Source: Rhabditoides inermis (lineage: Eukaryota > Nematoda > Chromadorea > Rhabditida > Rhabditidae). Taken from it: DNA of 64,000 nucleotides. The translations under genes and the position numbers were made by a program. Within the stretch, counting starts at the first letter, position 1. Every line of letters starts with the position of its first letter. The notes under the pieces were generated by a model, which was given only the letters and a program-made list of their open reading frames with translations, ran no database searches and was not told the DNA's origin. Location: contig CAWZYM010000075.1 of assembly GCA_963966185.1 (NCBI GenBank), forward strand, positions 303,501 through 367,500, written 5' to 3'. This document shows positions 13,664 to 24,585 of this stretch, piece after piece.

Positions 13664-14907
13664 CTCTTCCGACCTCAGTGTGTTTCGGTTCGTGTAAGTT
13701 CCTATGGAGACGGATTCTAATTACTTGCGATAAAATTATACGTTGGTTCGTTCAAAAAACTTGGATGGAGAATATAAAAACGAAGCTGCAAACTAAAATC
13801 ACAATTATCTATGTGTGAAATTATTTTTTTCCGCGACGTACGGTCAGGTGCATTTTGCCCGGACGCTGCCGAATGGTCGGCCGAATGGTCGGGCGCACCA
13901 ACAAGAATCCTTCCCAAGAAAACTATTGAGTCAGCAGGAAGATGCTCATGTGGAAGCAGTTCAGGCGCGAGACACCATGTGCAATGTGCAAAACAAAGAG
14001 TCTCCGGAGCACTACATGTCAACAATGGTACTCTAATGGTCGATGAATATCGATCAAGTATCGGATATATGATGTGCAGTGCAGCGCAGGTCATAGAGAC
14101 AAGAAGATAAATGAGCATTTCGAATCGATGACCGATACTCAGTTTGGATGTTCTCTGCGATGAATGGGACGAGGCAACTGCTAAAATGCGGTGGGTGGCG
14201 TTCGCACTCACTGCTGCGGACGTCATCACTGTAAGGACATGCACATCACCTGTCGTGCCCTGTGTGTATTCATTGTTGAAAAAGTGCGTTGAGTTTTTCT
14301 CAAGTCCAAAAAAGGAATGTTGCCAGCGATGACCTTGATGTATTTGGTGAATTCGCATTACATACTAGGGCCAAAGTTGAAATGAATGACCATTGTATGC
14401 CTTTGTTTTGTAAGTGTGTTTGTTATGCTTCAGTGTGTTTGTTATGCTCGTTGTCGACGTAGTTTCGGTTTTTTGTGGCCACTGAAGGAGAAGTCGACTT
14501 GTTCATTCGCAGAAACCGTAGTTACAGTTGTCGTAGTGCCTTCTGTGCCTTCTGGCTGGAGTAGTTGACGCCGAACGTGCGACTTGATCGTTTTGTATTA
14601 CAGCCGCCGTACGTACACGAATCAAAACACAAAACTCCCTCCCTATGGAGTCATTGAAATAATTGTGCATTTGTTAGGGTAAACAGAGAATAGAAAACAA
14701 CTAAGAACAAAAATACGAATATTCTCCAAATGTACAAAATGAAAAATGTTGTTTCTCTAAACACGCGAAGGATTTGCTCAACAACAGAACAACACACAGA
14801 AAAATATGGTCATTGATCGAGTTAAAACGTCTTCATACAGAATATCGTGCACTTATCAAATCGGTCGTAACTATCGAGTTTCTCAAGCTTGATCATATAA
14901 TTAGCAT
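13664..14907. other. Intergenic region
   Basis: No supported gene. A 213-codon open frame on the minus strand (13717-14358) has no domain or exon structure and is not called. Confidence 0.5.
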
Positions 14908-15057
14908 TTACAAATTGTTCATGAACGCATGAACCATAGGTTTAGAGACGGGAGTTTCTCGGAGTGTCCATTTGCCGTCAGCAGAGCAAGTCAATTGATC
15001 AGTCGTTTCATTATTGATAGTATAATCATCACCCTCTGCCGGAAATCGCAAATCAAT
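14908..15057 (-). pseudogene. Orphan terminal exon of an extracellular-type protein
   Basis: A TTTCAG acceptor at 15058 opens a 49-residue phase-0 exon ending in TAA. It reads FPAEGDDYTINNETTD, then QLTCSADGKWTLRE, a Cys-containing motif like those of small nematode secreted proteins. No upstream exon was found: the next 2.5 kb are minisatellite and LINE debris. It is most simply a remnant cut off by those insertions, but a very long intron cannot be excluded. Confidence 0.3.
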
Positions 15058-15240
15058 CTGAAATTGAAGTGATACAAATAGGTGGAACAATGTCTTTGCT
15101 GAACGGCTTCGTCATTCAACACAATTTAATTTATACATAAAATACATTTTCAGTTTTTGAAGTCGTAAATTTACATGAATATTTACACATAAGAGTTGCC
15201 CGCACCTGTCCCCTCAAACAAAAATCAATCTACGAATCCA

Positions 15241-15535
15241 TCTACGAATTACGGTATGAGAATAATTTGACCTCAATCGTCCCCTTAGAATTACGGTAAG
15301 AGAATAATTGGACCTGCATCGTCCCCTTAGAATTACGGTAGGAGAATAATTTGACCTGCATCGTTTCCTTAGAATTACGGTAGGAGAATAAATTGACCTG
15401 CATCGTCCCCTTAGAATTACGGTAGGAGAATAATTTGAACTGCATCGTCTCCTTAGAATTAAGGTAGGAGAATAATTTGACCTGCATCGTCCCCTTAGAA
15501 TTACGGTAAAAGAATAATTCGACCTGCATCGTCCT
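15241..15535 (-). repeat. 42-bp minisatellite, left array (7 units)
   Basis: Seven tandem units of 42 bp; on the plus strand each reads CCTGCATCGTCCCCTTAGAA and so on, with GGTAGGAGAATAATTTGA at the end. The minus strand is open and encodes a 14-residue unit, MQVKLFSYRNSKGT. The array breaks off at 15535, where the RTE element starts. The same family recurs at 17628 and 55234. Confidence 0.97.
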
Positions 15536-17619
15536 CCGGAAGAGTTTACTGGCGAGGAGATTCGTCGCGTTCTGGTGCTGATGAAGAAGAATGCCGCTCG
15601 AGGACCTGGCTGGCCGGATACCTACGGAGAGTCTGCTGTACGCGCCGCCGATACTACTGGAGTACGTTGCTGCGCTGTTCAACACCTGTCTCACTGGAGG
15701 GGGGATATCTTTCAAAAGTACTTCCAAGTAAAAGTAGTTGGTTTGTACTGTTGTCTCAGTTGAGAAAAAGGACTGACATGATTTCAATGGAGACATGTGC
15801 CAACAGGCTCTCTCTCATACCAGTGCAAAGCGGTCATATTATAATGAACGCTTTTACAAAGTTATGCAGTTATTATCTAAAAACACAACTTCTGTTGTAA
15901 AGATAATATCTGTCCTTTTCTTAAGTTTTTCACAAAATTACATTTTCATACACGTTCGCGATTCGCTGCGAGGATACCGACGCGCACCCGTTATTCGCCT
16001 CTCTCTCACTCACACACAGAGGGGGCGGGGCGAAAGCGATTGTCCGACGCCCGCCCGAGCGACCGACACCAATCTCAATCCGCACTCGAATGCGGACTCT
16101 CCGTATCTCGCTTCAAATTCAATCAAACTCAATACAACTTTCTATAACTCTATCGAATAGAGATGTGAATGCAATGTAACAGTGGAAATCACTTCAAAAT
16201 TAGGAAAAGTGCTTCATCCGTTTTTGAGCATTCTAGCGCGCGGGGACATCCAGTACAAACGAGAGGGCGCTGACGCGCCCTTTCTAACTGCTGACGACAT
16301 GGCCGACTCTTTGGTATCGCTGCTATACAAGAAAGGCGACCCACTCGACATCGGCAACTACAGGCCGATCTCGGTGTCTTCGACGCTGCTGAAGCTGCTG
16401 ATGCGGACTGTGCTCGCTCGACTACAACCGTCATTGGAGGCGCAGCAGCCGCGGGAGCAGGCCGGCTTCCGCGTTCAAAGGGTTCAGCTACAACAACATT
16501 CTGGTGACGCGCGAAGTGATCTACAAGCTCTATCGCCACGGCTTTCACGGCTACCTGGTTTTCATGGACTTTGCCAAGGCCTACGACTCCATCGAGCACA
16601 ACGACACGTGGCTGGCTCTGAAGAGATGTGGAGTGCACCCCGCCTACATCCGACGGTTGCAGAGCATCTACAACGACGGTAAGACGAAGGTGAATGTTCG
16701 AGGAACTCCGGCTGACATCGAAGTGAAGAAATGAGAGCGCCCAGTCTGCTCCCTATCTCCTCACCTGTTCAATTGCATGGTTGCTGAAATATGTGACAAG
16801 ATGGACTTCGACTTCGTTGGAGCCGGACTGGACATTGGAGGACAGAGGCTGACTCATCTCTGTTATGCTGACGACATCATCATTTTTGCACATTCGGCCT
16901 CGGCTGCAGAAAGGATGCGACAGTGGTCATGAGCAACGGGCCGAAGAGGAGTATACGACTGGATGGAGGAGAAGTGGAGTACGTAGACAAATTCGTCTAC
17001 CTAGGCCGCTCTCTTAGTTTCTTGACAAGGAGGATACATGCTGGCTGGGACGCTTTTTCCGTCATAGCCAGTTTCTGTTGATGAAGCGTGCGCCGATGCG
17101 ACTGCGGAGGAAAGTATTTCGGATTATATTTCGGATGGCAGTTCTTCCCGCACTCACCTACGCTGCCGAGACATGGAGTCTAAGAAGAGAAGACCTGCAG
17201 AAGCTGAGAACTATTCTACGACAAAGTGAACGAAAAATGCTCGGGTTGACTTTACTGGACAAAGTGCCGTGCAAGGATATGCGACAACTGATGCGATTAC
17301 GAGACATACTGTGCGAGGCGAGATCAAGAAAGTGGAGGTTAACGACGACCGATGGACGCGACGCGTGATCGATTGGCACCCGCCGAGGAAAGGCAAGGCC
17401 GGTCGCCCCCATCTACAGTGGAGCGACGAATTCAAGAAGACGATCCAGACTAATAGGAGGACCCTCGAGGAGGAATGGAAAAGTGTGGCCGCGGACACTA
17501 ATGCGACAAGATGGAAGAATTTTGCTTCCCGGCGCTACTCTGTCACTCTGTGAATGATTTATGTTTTGAGTTATGATCACATAATGCGACGCCGGATAAA
17601 TGTGGACGTGAATTTATTG
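15536..17619 (+). mobile_element. Decayed RTE-type non-LTR retrotransposon (LINE)
   Basis: Fragments of reverse transcriptase in order: EEFTGEEIRRVLVLMKKNA (15540-), LLEYVAALFNTCLTGG after a frameshift (15650-15705), LVSLLYKKGDPLDIGNYRPIS (16313-), FMDFAKAYDSIEHNDTW (16561-), LCYADDIIIFAHS with the catalytic YADD (16864-16875), then the RTE C-terminal region PALTYAAETWSLRREDL and RPHLQWSDEFKKTI up to the stop at 17553. Frames shift at least four times, a stop follows ADIEVKK (16733), and about 560 bp of foreign DNA (15716-16280) separates two RT blocks. It cannot be active. It is flanked by the 8-bp duplication ATCGTCCT (15528-15535 and 17620-17627). Confidence 0.92.
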
Positions 17620-17668
17620 ATCGTCCTTATAGAATTACGGTAAAAGAATATTTCGACCTGCATCGTCA
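17620..17668 (-). repeat. 42-bp minisatellite, right fragment beyond the RTE element
   Basis: One diverged unit resumes exactly where the LINE ends (ATCGTCCTTATAGAATTACGG onward). Array and fragment were one locus before the insertion. Confidence 0.85.
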
Positions 17669-17847
17669 ACTTATAATCAGCATGCTTCCATTGCGCTATA
17701 ACGGTAGGATAATATTTTCATCGGAGTCTGTCCCTAATAGTTATCTAGAAGAAGCTTTCATAACACTTTTTGAGTTTTTTTTCTCATTTTTTCCTGAATT
17801 TGCGAAACGTGCAGTTTTGTGTGAAATACAACGTGTAAATGTAAGCG

Positions 17848-17853
17848 TTTATT
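17848..17853 (-). terminator. AATAAA polyadenylation signal of ZP protein 1
   Basis: TTTATT on the plus strand, 147 bp beyond the stop of the minus-strand ZP gene. Confidence 0.6.
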
Positions 17854-17999
17854 AAAACATCAATTCAACCAAAATGCAAAGCACATGGACGATCAAGTCA
17901 AGTCAAGCATCGCTCATGCGACGATGGGAACAGGCGGGGGAATAGAAGTCATATCTACACGAGGCTAGTGGTAGGGAGCGAAAGAATCAGCAAGTGCGG

Positions 18000-18345
18000 T
18001 CAGAACTTGGGCGTTGTCCGCCTGAACAAAGCGAATGCGGCGATTGCCACGGACAGGACGAGGGAGAGGACGGAGAGGGAGGCGATCAGCCCCACTGCCT
18101 GCGCCCCCACACACACACCCAGCACACTGGCGCGTCTCCTCTCCAGCCGCACAGCCTCCCTCTCCCCGTCTGTCCCGTCCTCCTCCAGATCCAGCACTGT
18201 GATCCGCTGCGCCGACAGGTCCACTGTGTTCGGGTCGGACAGCATCTCCTCCCGAGTGCGGTTGCTGTCAACCGAACGAAGCATACGACGCAGTCCCGAC
18301 GGACCACAACGAGGCGGCTGCAACCACGAGTAGGTCTCTCCCCCC

Positions 18346-18388
<43 letters not shown>

Positions 18389-18644
18389 CCACCCACCGTC
18401 TTGCCATTGCACATTCCGTCGCTCAGCATGCACGTGCTCACTGCGCATTGGAAGTACGTCGATACCTGCATGACGTTATAGCTCACCGATCGTTAATTGG
18501 CTGCTTACCTTATCGGCAAATTTGAAGACGCTGACTTCGGCGTATGCCTGGTTTGTGTCCTTGTTGTAAGTGAGATCCGGCACAATCTCGCGATCGATGG
18601 TGCAACTGCAGAGATTCTCTCTAGTTCCACCCCCTCTCCCCACT

Positions 18645-18708
<64 letters not shown>

Positions 18709-18852
18709 CCGTGCTCGTCCAGGAGAGGCTTCTGGTCGTGGCCGTTTCCGTCGTCGACGAAGCACGAGTGCACGAGCATACCGAACATGTCTGTAACCAG
18801 TCACCTTGTCCCTCCTTCTCTATTCTCCCCTCCCCCTCTCCCTCCTCCCTCT

Positions 18853-18898
<46 letters not shown>

Positions 18899-19952
18899 CA
18901 CTCTCGCACTGCCACACGTGGTACACGGTCTCCCCGACGGCCGCGTACTGCACGACTGCCCCATCGACGGAGTCCCTCCTCACTGAGTATGTGCACAGAG
19001 GCATGCGAGCAGTGTCGATCAGGTCAGTTGTCGGCATCATGCTGCAAGATGGTGACTAGCTCAACGGACGGTCAGAGACAGAGAGTGAGAGAGAAAGAGA
19101 GGGAGCGAGGGAGAGAGAGAGAACGAGGGAGAGAGAACGAGAACGAGGGAGAACGAGGGACAGACGCGCGCACCTGACGTCGAATCGACTGGTGACGACC
19201 TTGTCGGCCTCCATGTAGAAACACGTGCATCTGTATGCCCGGTCGACCTTGGTGATGAATGTGTTGTGGAAGGAGATGATGATGGTGATAGACTGCTCCA
19301 TGCCTCGCTGCTCGCGATCCGAACCCAGCTGGAAGGAGGGGTGAGAGAGGGAGAGGGAGAAGAGAGAGAGGGGGAGAGGGAGATAGAGAGAGGGAGGAAA
19401 GGTCGTCTACCTTCCTCGTCCGTCTCATATTGCACTGTCCATTCATTGTGTCGAAGTGCACTTCGTTCTTCGTATTAGTAGCGAAGCTGTTCACACACTC
19501 GTCCTGAAAACACATCTCTCTCCCTCCCTCTCTCTCTCTCCCTCCCTCTCTCTCTCTCCCTCCCTCTCTCTCTCTCCCTCCCTCTCTCTCTCTCTCTCTC
19601 TCTTTCCACTCACATTGTCCACCATTCCCTTCACGAATATCCTTCCTCGAAAGGCCTTCTGGGTCTTGAACGTCAACCGAACCCTGTCCTCCATACAATC
19701 AACTTCTGGGAGACCTGAATATTTGAATTTGCAAAGACAAAAAACTACGAACTATAAACCACGCACAAAATGTAAATGTAAATACGTCAACTCACTGGCG
19801 ATTCCGTTGTCGAGACTGGGTGGTCCGTGTTCTCCAGTGGTGGGAGAGAGGGCTGCTCCGAAAGCCACACTCAGCCCGTCCTCCCCCTCCCGGTTGTTCA
19901 GGTTGGGTCCACTCCACGCACATACCAGAGGCAACACGAGGAGAACGAGCAT
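18000..19952 (-). CDS. Cuticlin-like ZP-domain membrane protein 1
   Basis: ZP proteins polymerise into extracellular matrix such as nematode cuticle. Exons 19796-19952, 19614-19714, 19411-19503, 19174-19328, 18899-19041, 18709-18790, 18509-18605, 18397-18465 and 18000-18317; 404 residues. MLVLLVLPLVCAWS is a signal peptide (an in-frame ATG at 19982 would add 10 residues). The ZP domain holds VRLTFKTQKAFRGRIFVKG, CVNSFATNTKNEV, GMEQSITIIISFHNTFITK, DRAYRCTCFYMEADK, MPTTDLIDTARMPLCTYSV, VGETVYHVWQC and CFVDDGNGHD, then VSTYFQCAVSTCMLSDGMC. A basic RRMLRS stretch follows as a possible cleavage site. One membrane span ends the protein (VLSLVLSVAIAAFALF) before a short basic tail. Most introns carry long GA tracts on the coding strand. 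Cuticlins and related arthropod ZP proteins share this layout. Confidence 0.95.
18651..18706. repeat. (CT)n microsatellite in ZP1 intron
   Basis: About 28 CT units, (GA)n on the gene strand, immediately after the donor of an intron. Confidence 0.95.
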
Positions 19953-21034
19953 GTCTGGAGACTCGGCCGATCTGACATCCACCCTCCTCCCCTCCCTTTT
20001 CTACCTCTCCAAGTGGAGGGGGCGGGGCCTGCATGTCCTCTCATCCAATCAGCGGCGAGGCCTTGAGCCAATGGAGGCTCCCGACCTCTGAAGGGTAAAA
20101 ACGCGTGTAATGTGTAGAAACGCAAACAAGTGGTTGTTGTAATGGAGAACGAGTGAACTCAAGGGTCTATCGAACCCAATGGCTACTTTCTCGTAAATCA
20201 CTCAAAACTCTTTGATACCAGTTCACCTTGAGAGTAAACTGTAGGTCTAGGCGCTCAATGGGATCAAACCACAGAACGACTCTATTATAACTGCTGGAGA
20301 ATCTTCGATCATCCGACAATGTTCATAATAACCAAACACAACCTTTTTTCCACAGTAGTCTCAACGTTTTTGTGCGAGTTTCTTTCTCGCGAGGATCGCA
20401 CTTTCTGGGTTTTGCTAGCCTATATTCCGTGTCCGGATTCTCTTTCTTTGCACGCCGGGAGACCACGAAAGAATGTCTCATTCAAGTGACTCAACTCACG
20501 CACCTGTAATGCACACATGTCCATAAAGGGATATCAAACATCCATCCCACACATCTCCCACAAACTTTATTTTCTCACACAAACAACATTTCCAACAACA
20601 ACGATAAACAAATTCGCAAACATCTAAACAAACTACGATAACAAATTATGCCACTAAATGCTGAATCCCGGTTCCGGGTGAAGAGATCCTATAAGAGATG
20701 CTCCGTCGTTTATCGTCTCCCTTCAGAATCCGAAAAGATGCTCAAACTTGGAGCGGAGTCCCGCCACGAATCTGCAACATACCGTATCTGCCATGACTTA
20801 CTTGCGGTCTCTCAATGACCTCCCTATACTAACCTTCAACCCTCACCAAAGACAGCGCCATATAAATACGCGACAAAAACGATACTCGATGATTATGTGT
20901 ACACCCACACGCATATACGCATATCTCAATCGGCTGACCTTTACCTAGTGAACTGAAGTCTCACCCCTCTCTCCTCTTTCTCTGTTCGCATGTACCTTTC
21001 TCTCTCCCTCTTCTTCGCTCACACTCTCCTCTCC

Positions 21035-21074
<40 letters not shown>
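19953..21074. other. Upstream region of ZP1
   Basis: No gene seen. The first 150 bp are GC-rich (GGGGGCGGGGCC), the rest AT-rich; a (CT)n tract lies at 21040-21076, at the end of the Schlafen-like gene. Confidence 0.5.
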
Positions 21075-21081
<7 letters not shown>

Positions 21082-21777
21082 TCCTGTTTCTCTGTCTTCA
21101 GCACTAGGTAGGGTGCCTTGTTTCCCTCGGGCGATGTGGTGAAGATGGTTGTCTGGATGCGGGCACGCATCTGCTCCACAGTCATGCACCTCAAACACCA
21201 CCAATACAGCGAAAAATGTAATGCCACATTTCAAAGAAGTGACGTCACTCCAACTCACTTGTTCGATCCGTTCCTCCGAATATACGCCAGACCCTCCTCG
21301 TTCTGGTAGATGGTACCCGCAGAGTCCTTCTCCACCTAGACACAACCTCTCCCTTCGCCCCCCCCCTTCCCCCTTCCCGCTCTCTCTTCTTCTTCTTCCC
21401 CACCTGGATAGTGATGAGATAGGGCGAGTACGCAGTTCCGGGATGGAAGTGATCGCACTCGCACCGCCAGTTGCGCAACTCGTGACGGGCCGCGCGAGGC
21501 TCCGCCCACTCACGCTCCGCCCTCTCGGGTTGCGCGGGACGACGCACCTCCACCGACCACGGGTCGTCGTCGAAATCGCCCACGTCCTCTGACTCGTGAA
21601 CGTACATCCTGAATCACCCGTTCCAGACTACGCCTCTCAAGCCCCGCCCACTCACATGTTGTTGTCGTCGAGCTCTCGGAGACGGTCTATGCGGACGGAG
21701 ATGAGATGGGGAGGAACAGGAGGGGTGAAGCGGCCGAGGGTGTCATGGAGGGAGAGCAGAAGGTGGTCCAACTAGAC

Positions 21778-21832
<55 letters not shown>

Positions 21833-22262
21833 TACCTGCATGCGGTTCATCCTTTTTCCCTCCACCCGTCCCTCGTCGCTAACTCCAATGTAGATGCGAC
21901 CGCCGTCCGTGTTCAGAAAAGCACACAGCGTCCTAAAATTATCCAACTCAGTTCCTTCCATAATTCCAGGAAAGACACTAGAAGAAGAAACCCAGTCTGT
22001 CTAAGATGCCAGTTTACGTGACACCCATCCCCCATTTCTCCACTTCGCTCACTTGCTACTGGGCTGGAGAGTGCGCACCACCTTTCCGTCCCTCGTAGCC
22101 TCACAGCGAGTCGGCACCTGCACATCATATCATTCAATTAGCACATGTCAGCCACGTCCTCACCTCCTCCACACACATCTTGGTATGACTCTTGAACTCG
22201 TTGTACATGTCCTCGTCTTCCGGAATCACAGCACCAATCGATACCTCCTCGTGTACAAACAT
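21075..22262 (-). CDS. Schlafen-like AlbA_2 domain protein
   Basis: Schlafen AlbA_2 folds occur in RNA-cleaving proteins. Exons 22164-22262 (ATG at 22262), 22053-22117, 21836-21977, 21656-21771, 21404-21608, 21259-21335 and 21075-21189; 272 residues. Key motif: DMYNEFKSH (the family's E..EFK segment), then PGIMEGTELDNF, LCAFLNTDGGRIYIGVSDEGRVEG and LGRFTPPVPPHLISV. The C-terminal half (DDDPWSVEVRRP, ENEEGLAYIRR-like QNEEGLAYIRRNGS, MTVEQMRARIQTTIF) fits the second half of the Schlafen core. There is no helicase domain and no membrane span. An acceptor ends one base before the ATG, so an upstream exon or trans-splicing is possible. Nematode SLFL and TOFU proteins of the piRNA-trimming complex share the fold; orthology is not shown. 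Confidence 0.82.
21782..21830. repeat. (GA)n microsatellite in intron
   Basis: About 24 GA units in an intron of the Schlafen-like gene. Confidence 0.95.
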
Positions 22263-22587
22263 CCTATATCAACAAGTCTACCATCAAGCAAACAAAAGAG
22301 GAAACTTTTTTTTCGCTGTTTCGATGGTTGCAATTTCATGCAACACCAAAATCGTACTATAAATCCGCTTCCTCCTCCAGGTATCCACACCGTTTGAACA
22401 GCTTTCACACATCACAGAATCACCCATACCCGGCATCAAACACTTTATACCAACAGAGATCCTTACATATCCAACATATCAAACTGCATATAGTCGGGTT
22501 GGATCCTATATGCCATCCGTGACATTTCTCATGTTGTGCAGTTTCGTGCAACACAACGTGTATGTCTTCAAATATCCAAAACGCTTT

Positions 22588-22667
22588 GTGAGAGGGAATC
22601 GAACCCCTGGAGGAAGCTCGCAACGATCGCGCGCTGGCGGCGCGCTCTACCACTGCGCCATTGAGGC
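22588..22667 (-). tRNA. tRNA-like gene or tRNA-derived SINE head, left copy
   Basis: Perfect pol III boxes on the minus strand: A box TGGCGCAGTGG (22650-22660) and B box GGTTCGATTCC (22595-22605), followed by TTTT after about 10 bases. An anticodon-type stem GCGCG/CGCGC closes the loop CCGCCAG, and a variable-arm hairpin is near-complete (GATCG/CGAGC). The acceptor stem does not pair, so it may be a tRNA pseudogene, a SINE head, or a nematode long-variable-arm tRNA read imperfectly. Confidence 0.5.
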
Positions 22668-22781
22668 TCATACTGAGGGATCATTGAATCTCGCAGATAT
22701 GTTTGCTCGTTATCTCTCATCATTGTACACTGAAGAGGCCAGTGGAGCTAGATGGGCTCTCCCTTCGATCTCTTAACCACT

Positions 22782-22861
22782 GCCTCTATGGCGCAGTGGT
22801 AGTGTGCGCCTCCAGCGCACAATCACCGCGATTTGTCCACGGGTTCGATTCCTACTCATGG
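22782..22861 (+). tRNA. tRNA-like gene or tRNA-derived SINE head, right copy
   Basis: Inverted partner of the left copy: A box at 22789-22799, B box at 22842-22852, TTTT at 22867. The stem GTGCG/CGCAC closes the loop CCTCCAG and the variable arm is AATC-ACCGC-GATT. Both stems keep pairing although bases differ from the left copy, which supports a folded RNA. The acceptor stem is not paired. About 100 bp of 3' flank is also shared with the left copy. Confidence 0.5.
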
Positions 22862-23075
22862 AAGCGTTTTGGATATTTGATGACATGCATGTTGTGTTGC
22901 ACAAAACTGCACAACATGTGAAATGTCACGGATGGCATATAGGATCCAATCCGACTATAACAACAACACAGCACCAAATCCCCGCGAGTCTCCGCCCCCC
23001 TCATCCCACTCCTTGTCGAGGGAGGAGGTCCCGCCACGAACGCGCAGCGGGTACGGTAGACTCACGGGCGCGTCC

Positions 23076-23659
23076 TCAGTCCATGCCCTCATCGGGGTCG
23101 AATGCCATCGGTTTGTACTCATTGTCATCCCGGGAGCTCATTGGGTAGTCTATGGGGGCGGGAGATGCCGGTCGACCGGCAGAAGAGGGGAGACGGTACA
23201 CACTGATCTGACGGTCGTCGCCCACAGAGAACAGAAGGTCGCAGCGGGGAGAGAAACACACCGACGTCACCTGAACCATGACATGACTCATGACGTCACT
23301 CCCCTCTCCCCTCCCTCCACTCACCGATCCATCGTGCACTCGACGGCCGACCCTCGTCAGAGGCTCCCCCGAATCCACCCTCCACAGGAGAATCGTGCCA
23401 TTGCTCGAACAGGACGCAAACCTAGAACATGCATCTCCCTCCCCTCCTCTCTTTCTCCTTCACTCACCTCACTCCATCCCTGGCTATGGCGACTCCCATA
23501 ACGGGGGCCGTGTGTCCGCAGAACACCCTGGCCACATTGAGTCTCTCCCCCTGGGTGGGGTGCATCTTCAGAGTCTTGTCGTCGCTTCCAGAGATCACAT
23601 GACCGTCGTCGACTGTGAACGACAGGGCGCGGACACGCATCGCGTGAACTGCAACGACG

Positions 23660-23704
<45 letters not shown>

Positions 23705-24161
23705 ACCCTCACACACCCTCAAAGGTAGCAGTGGTGTTGAGTGTGTGATAGTCGACCATGACAATCGCTCCTTCCTGGTTGGCCACAGCCAGCCGACGCC
23801 CGTCGTTGCTCTACAACTCCCACAACTTGTAGGCCCTCATTCTTCTTCCCTCCACTCACGATAGCAATGGCGGAGACGTGCTTGACATTCTGGAATGGCG
23901 CCTTGCGGGCGATGGCGCCCCCGCCACCGCCAATCTCCACCTCCGACACGTGGTTCGAGAACGACACTCAACATATTGTTCAATCAACAAATCGAAAGCA
24001 ACCCCCACTTGTGATGTACTTTCTCCTATTCCTGGCGATGGCGACGTGCCAGGCCTCCATGTATCCGATGTCCTTGGCCACTGCGCTTTGTCCCTCGTCC
24101 GACAGAAGCAACTCGTGCACCAGAGAGTCCAGGCCAACCACCACCACACCTGCAACCGGGA

Positions 24162-24204
<43 letters not shown>

Positions 24205-24585
24205 CCACATCGTCCGTCATCTGTCGCATCAACCGATTGCACTCCGCATCTCCACTTGCGCACCGCAAGACGCTCATCCACAGTCACCTTCTCTCCACAA
24301 TCATCCCTGCAAACAATTGTTTTCCAAAAATACAAATCAATCAATAACTCACACGCTCCACATCTTGAGGGCATCGTGTCCGACAGTGATGAGTGAGAGC
24401 CCGCCATTCTCCGTCTCCACACACTTCACACTCACCAGCTGACGCGCGTGCGCTGCAACCCTCAGTCATCAGTCCCGCCCCTTGTGACCACGCCCACCTT
24501 TGCCCTGCTTCCCGACCAGCGCCACCTGCGAGTCTCCTCCGTCTTGCGAATCTCCATTCCCGTTTTCGTGGTCTAGGTCCACCAT
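23076..24585 (-). CDS. WDR61: WD-repeat protein, SKI8/WDR61-like
   Basis: SKI8/WDR61 is a small beta-propeller scaffold shared by the SKI (exosome cofactor) and PAF1 complexes. Exons 24498-24585, 24353-24452, 24209-24306, 24009-24149, 23860-23966, 23717-23810, 23468-23648, 23325-23421 and 23076-23270; 366 residues. C-terminal blades are clear: HAMRVRALSFTVDDGHVISGSDDKTLKM, then FCGHTAPVMGVAIARDGVRFASCSSNGTILLW, and VTSVCFSPRCDLLFSVGDDRQISVYRLP, close to the last WDR61 repeats. N-terminal blades are weaker. It is longer than human WDR61 (305) because of a 25-residue leader and a 35-residue tail. TGTTTAG abuts the ATG, a likely trans-splice acceptor; the DPP3 stop is 303 bp upstream on the same strand. 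Confidence 0.8.

Noticed and set aside
13717..14358. 213-codon open frame on the minus strand
   Set aside because: No domain, no signal peptide, no splice structure; a second frame on the other strand is also open over part of it.
16182..17553. A functional reverse transcriptase gene
   Set aside because: Several frameshifts, an internal stop and a foreign insertion break the frame; annotated as a dead mobile element.
22588..22667. Calling the left tRNA-like copy a functional tRNA-Gly
   Set aside because: The acceptor stem does not pair and position 33 is C, so no amino acid identity is claimed.
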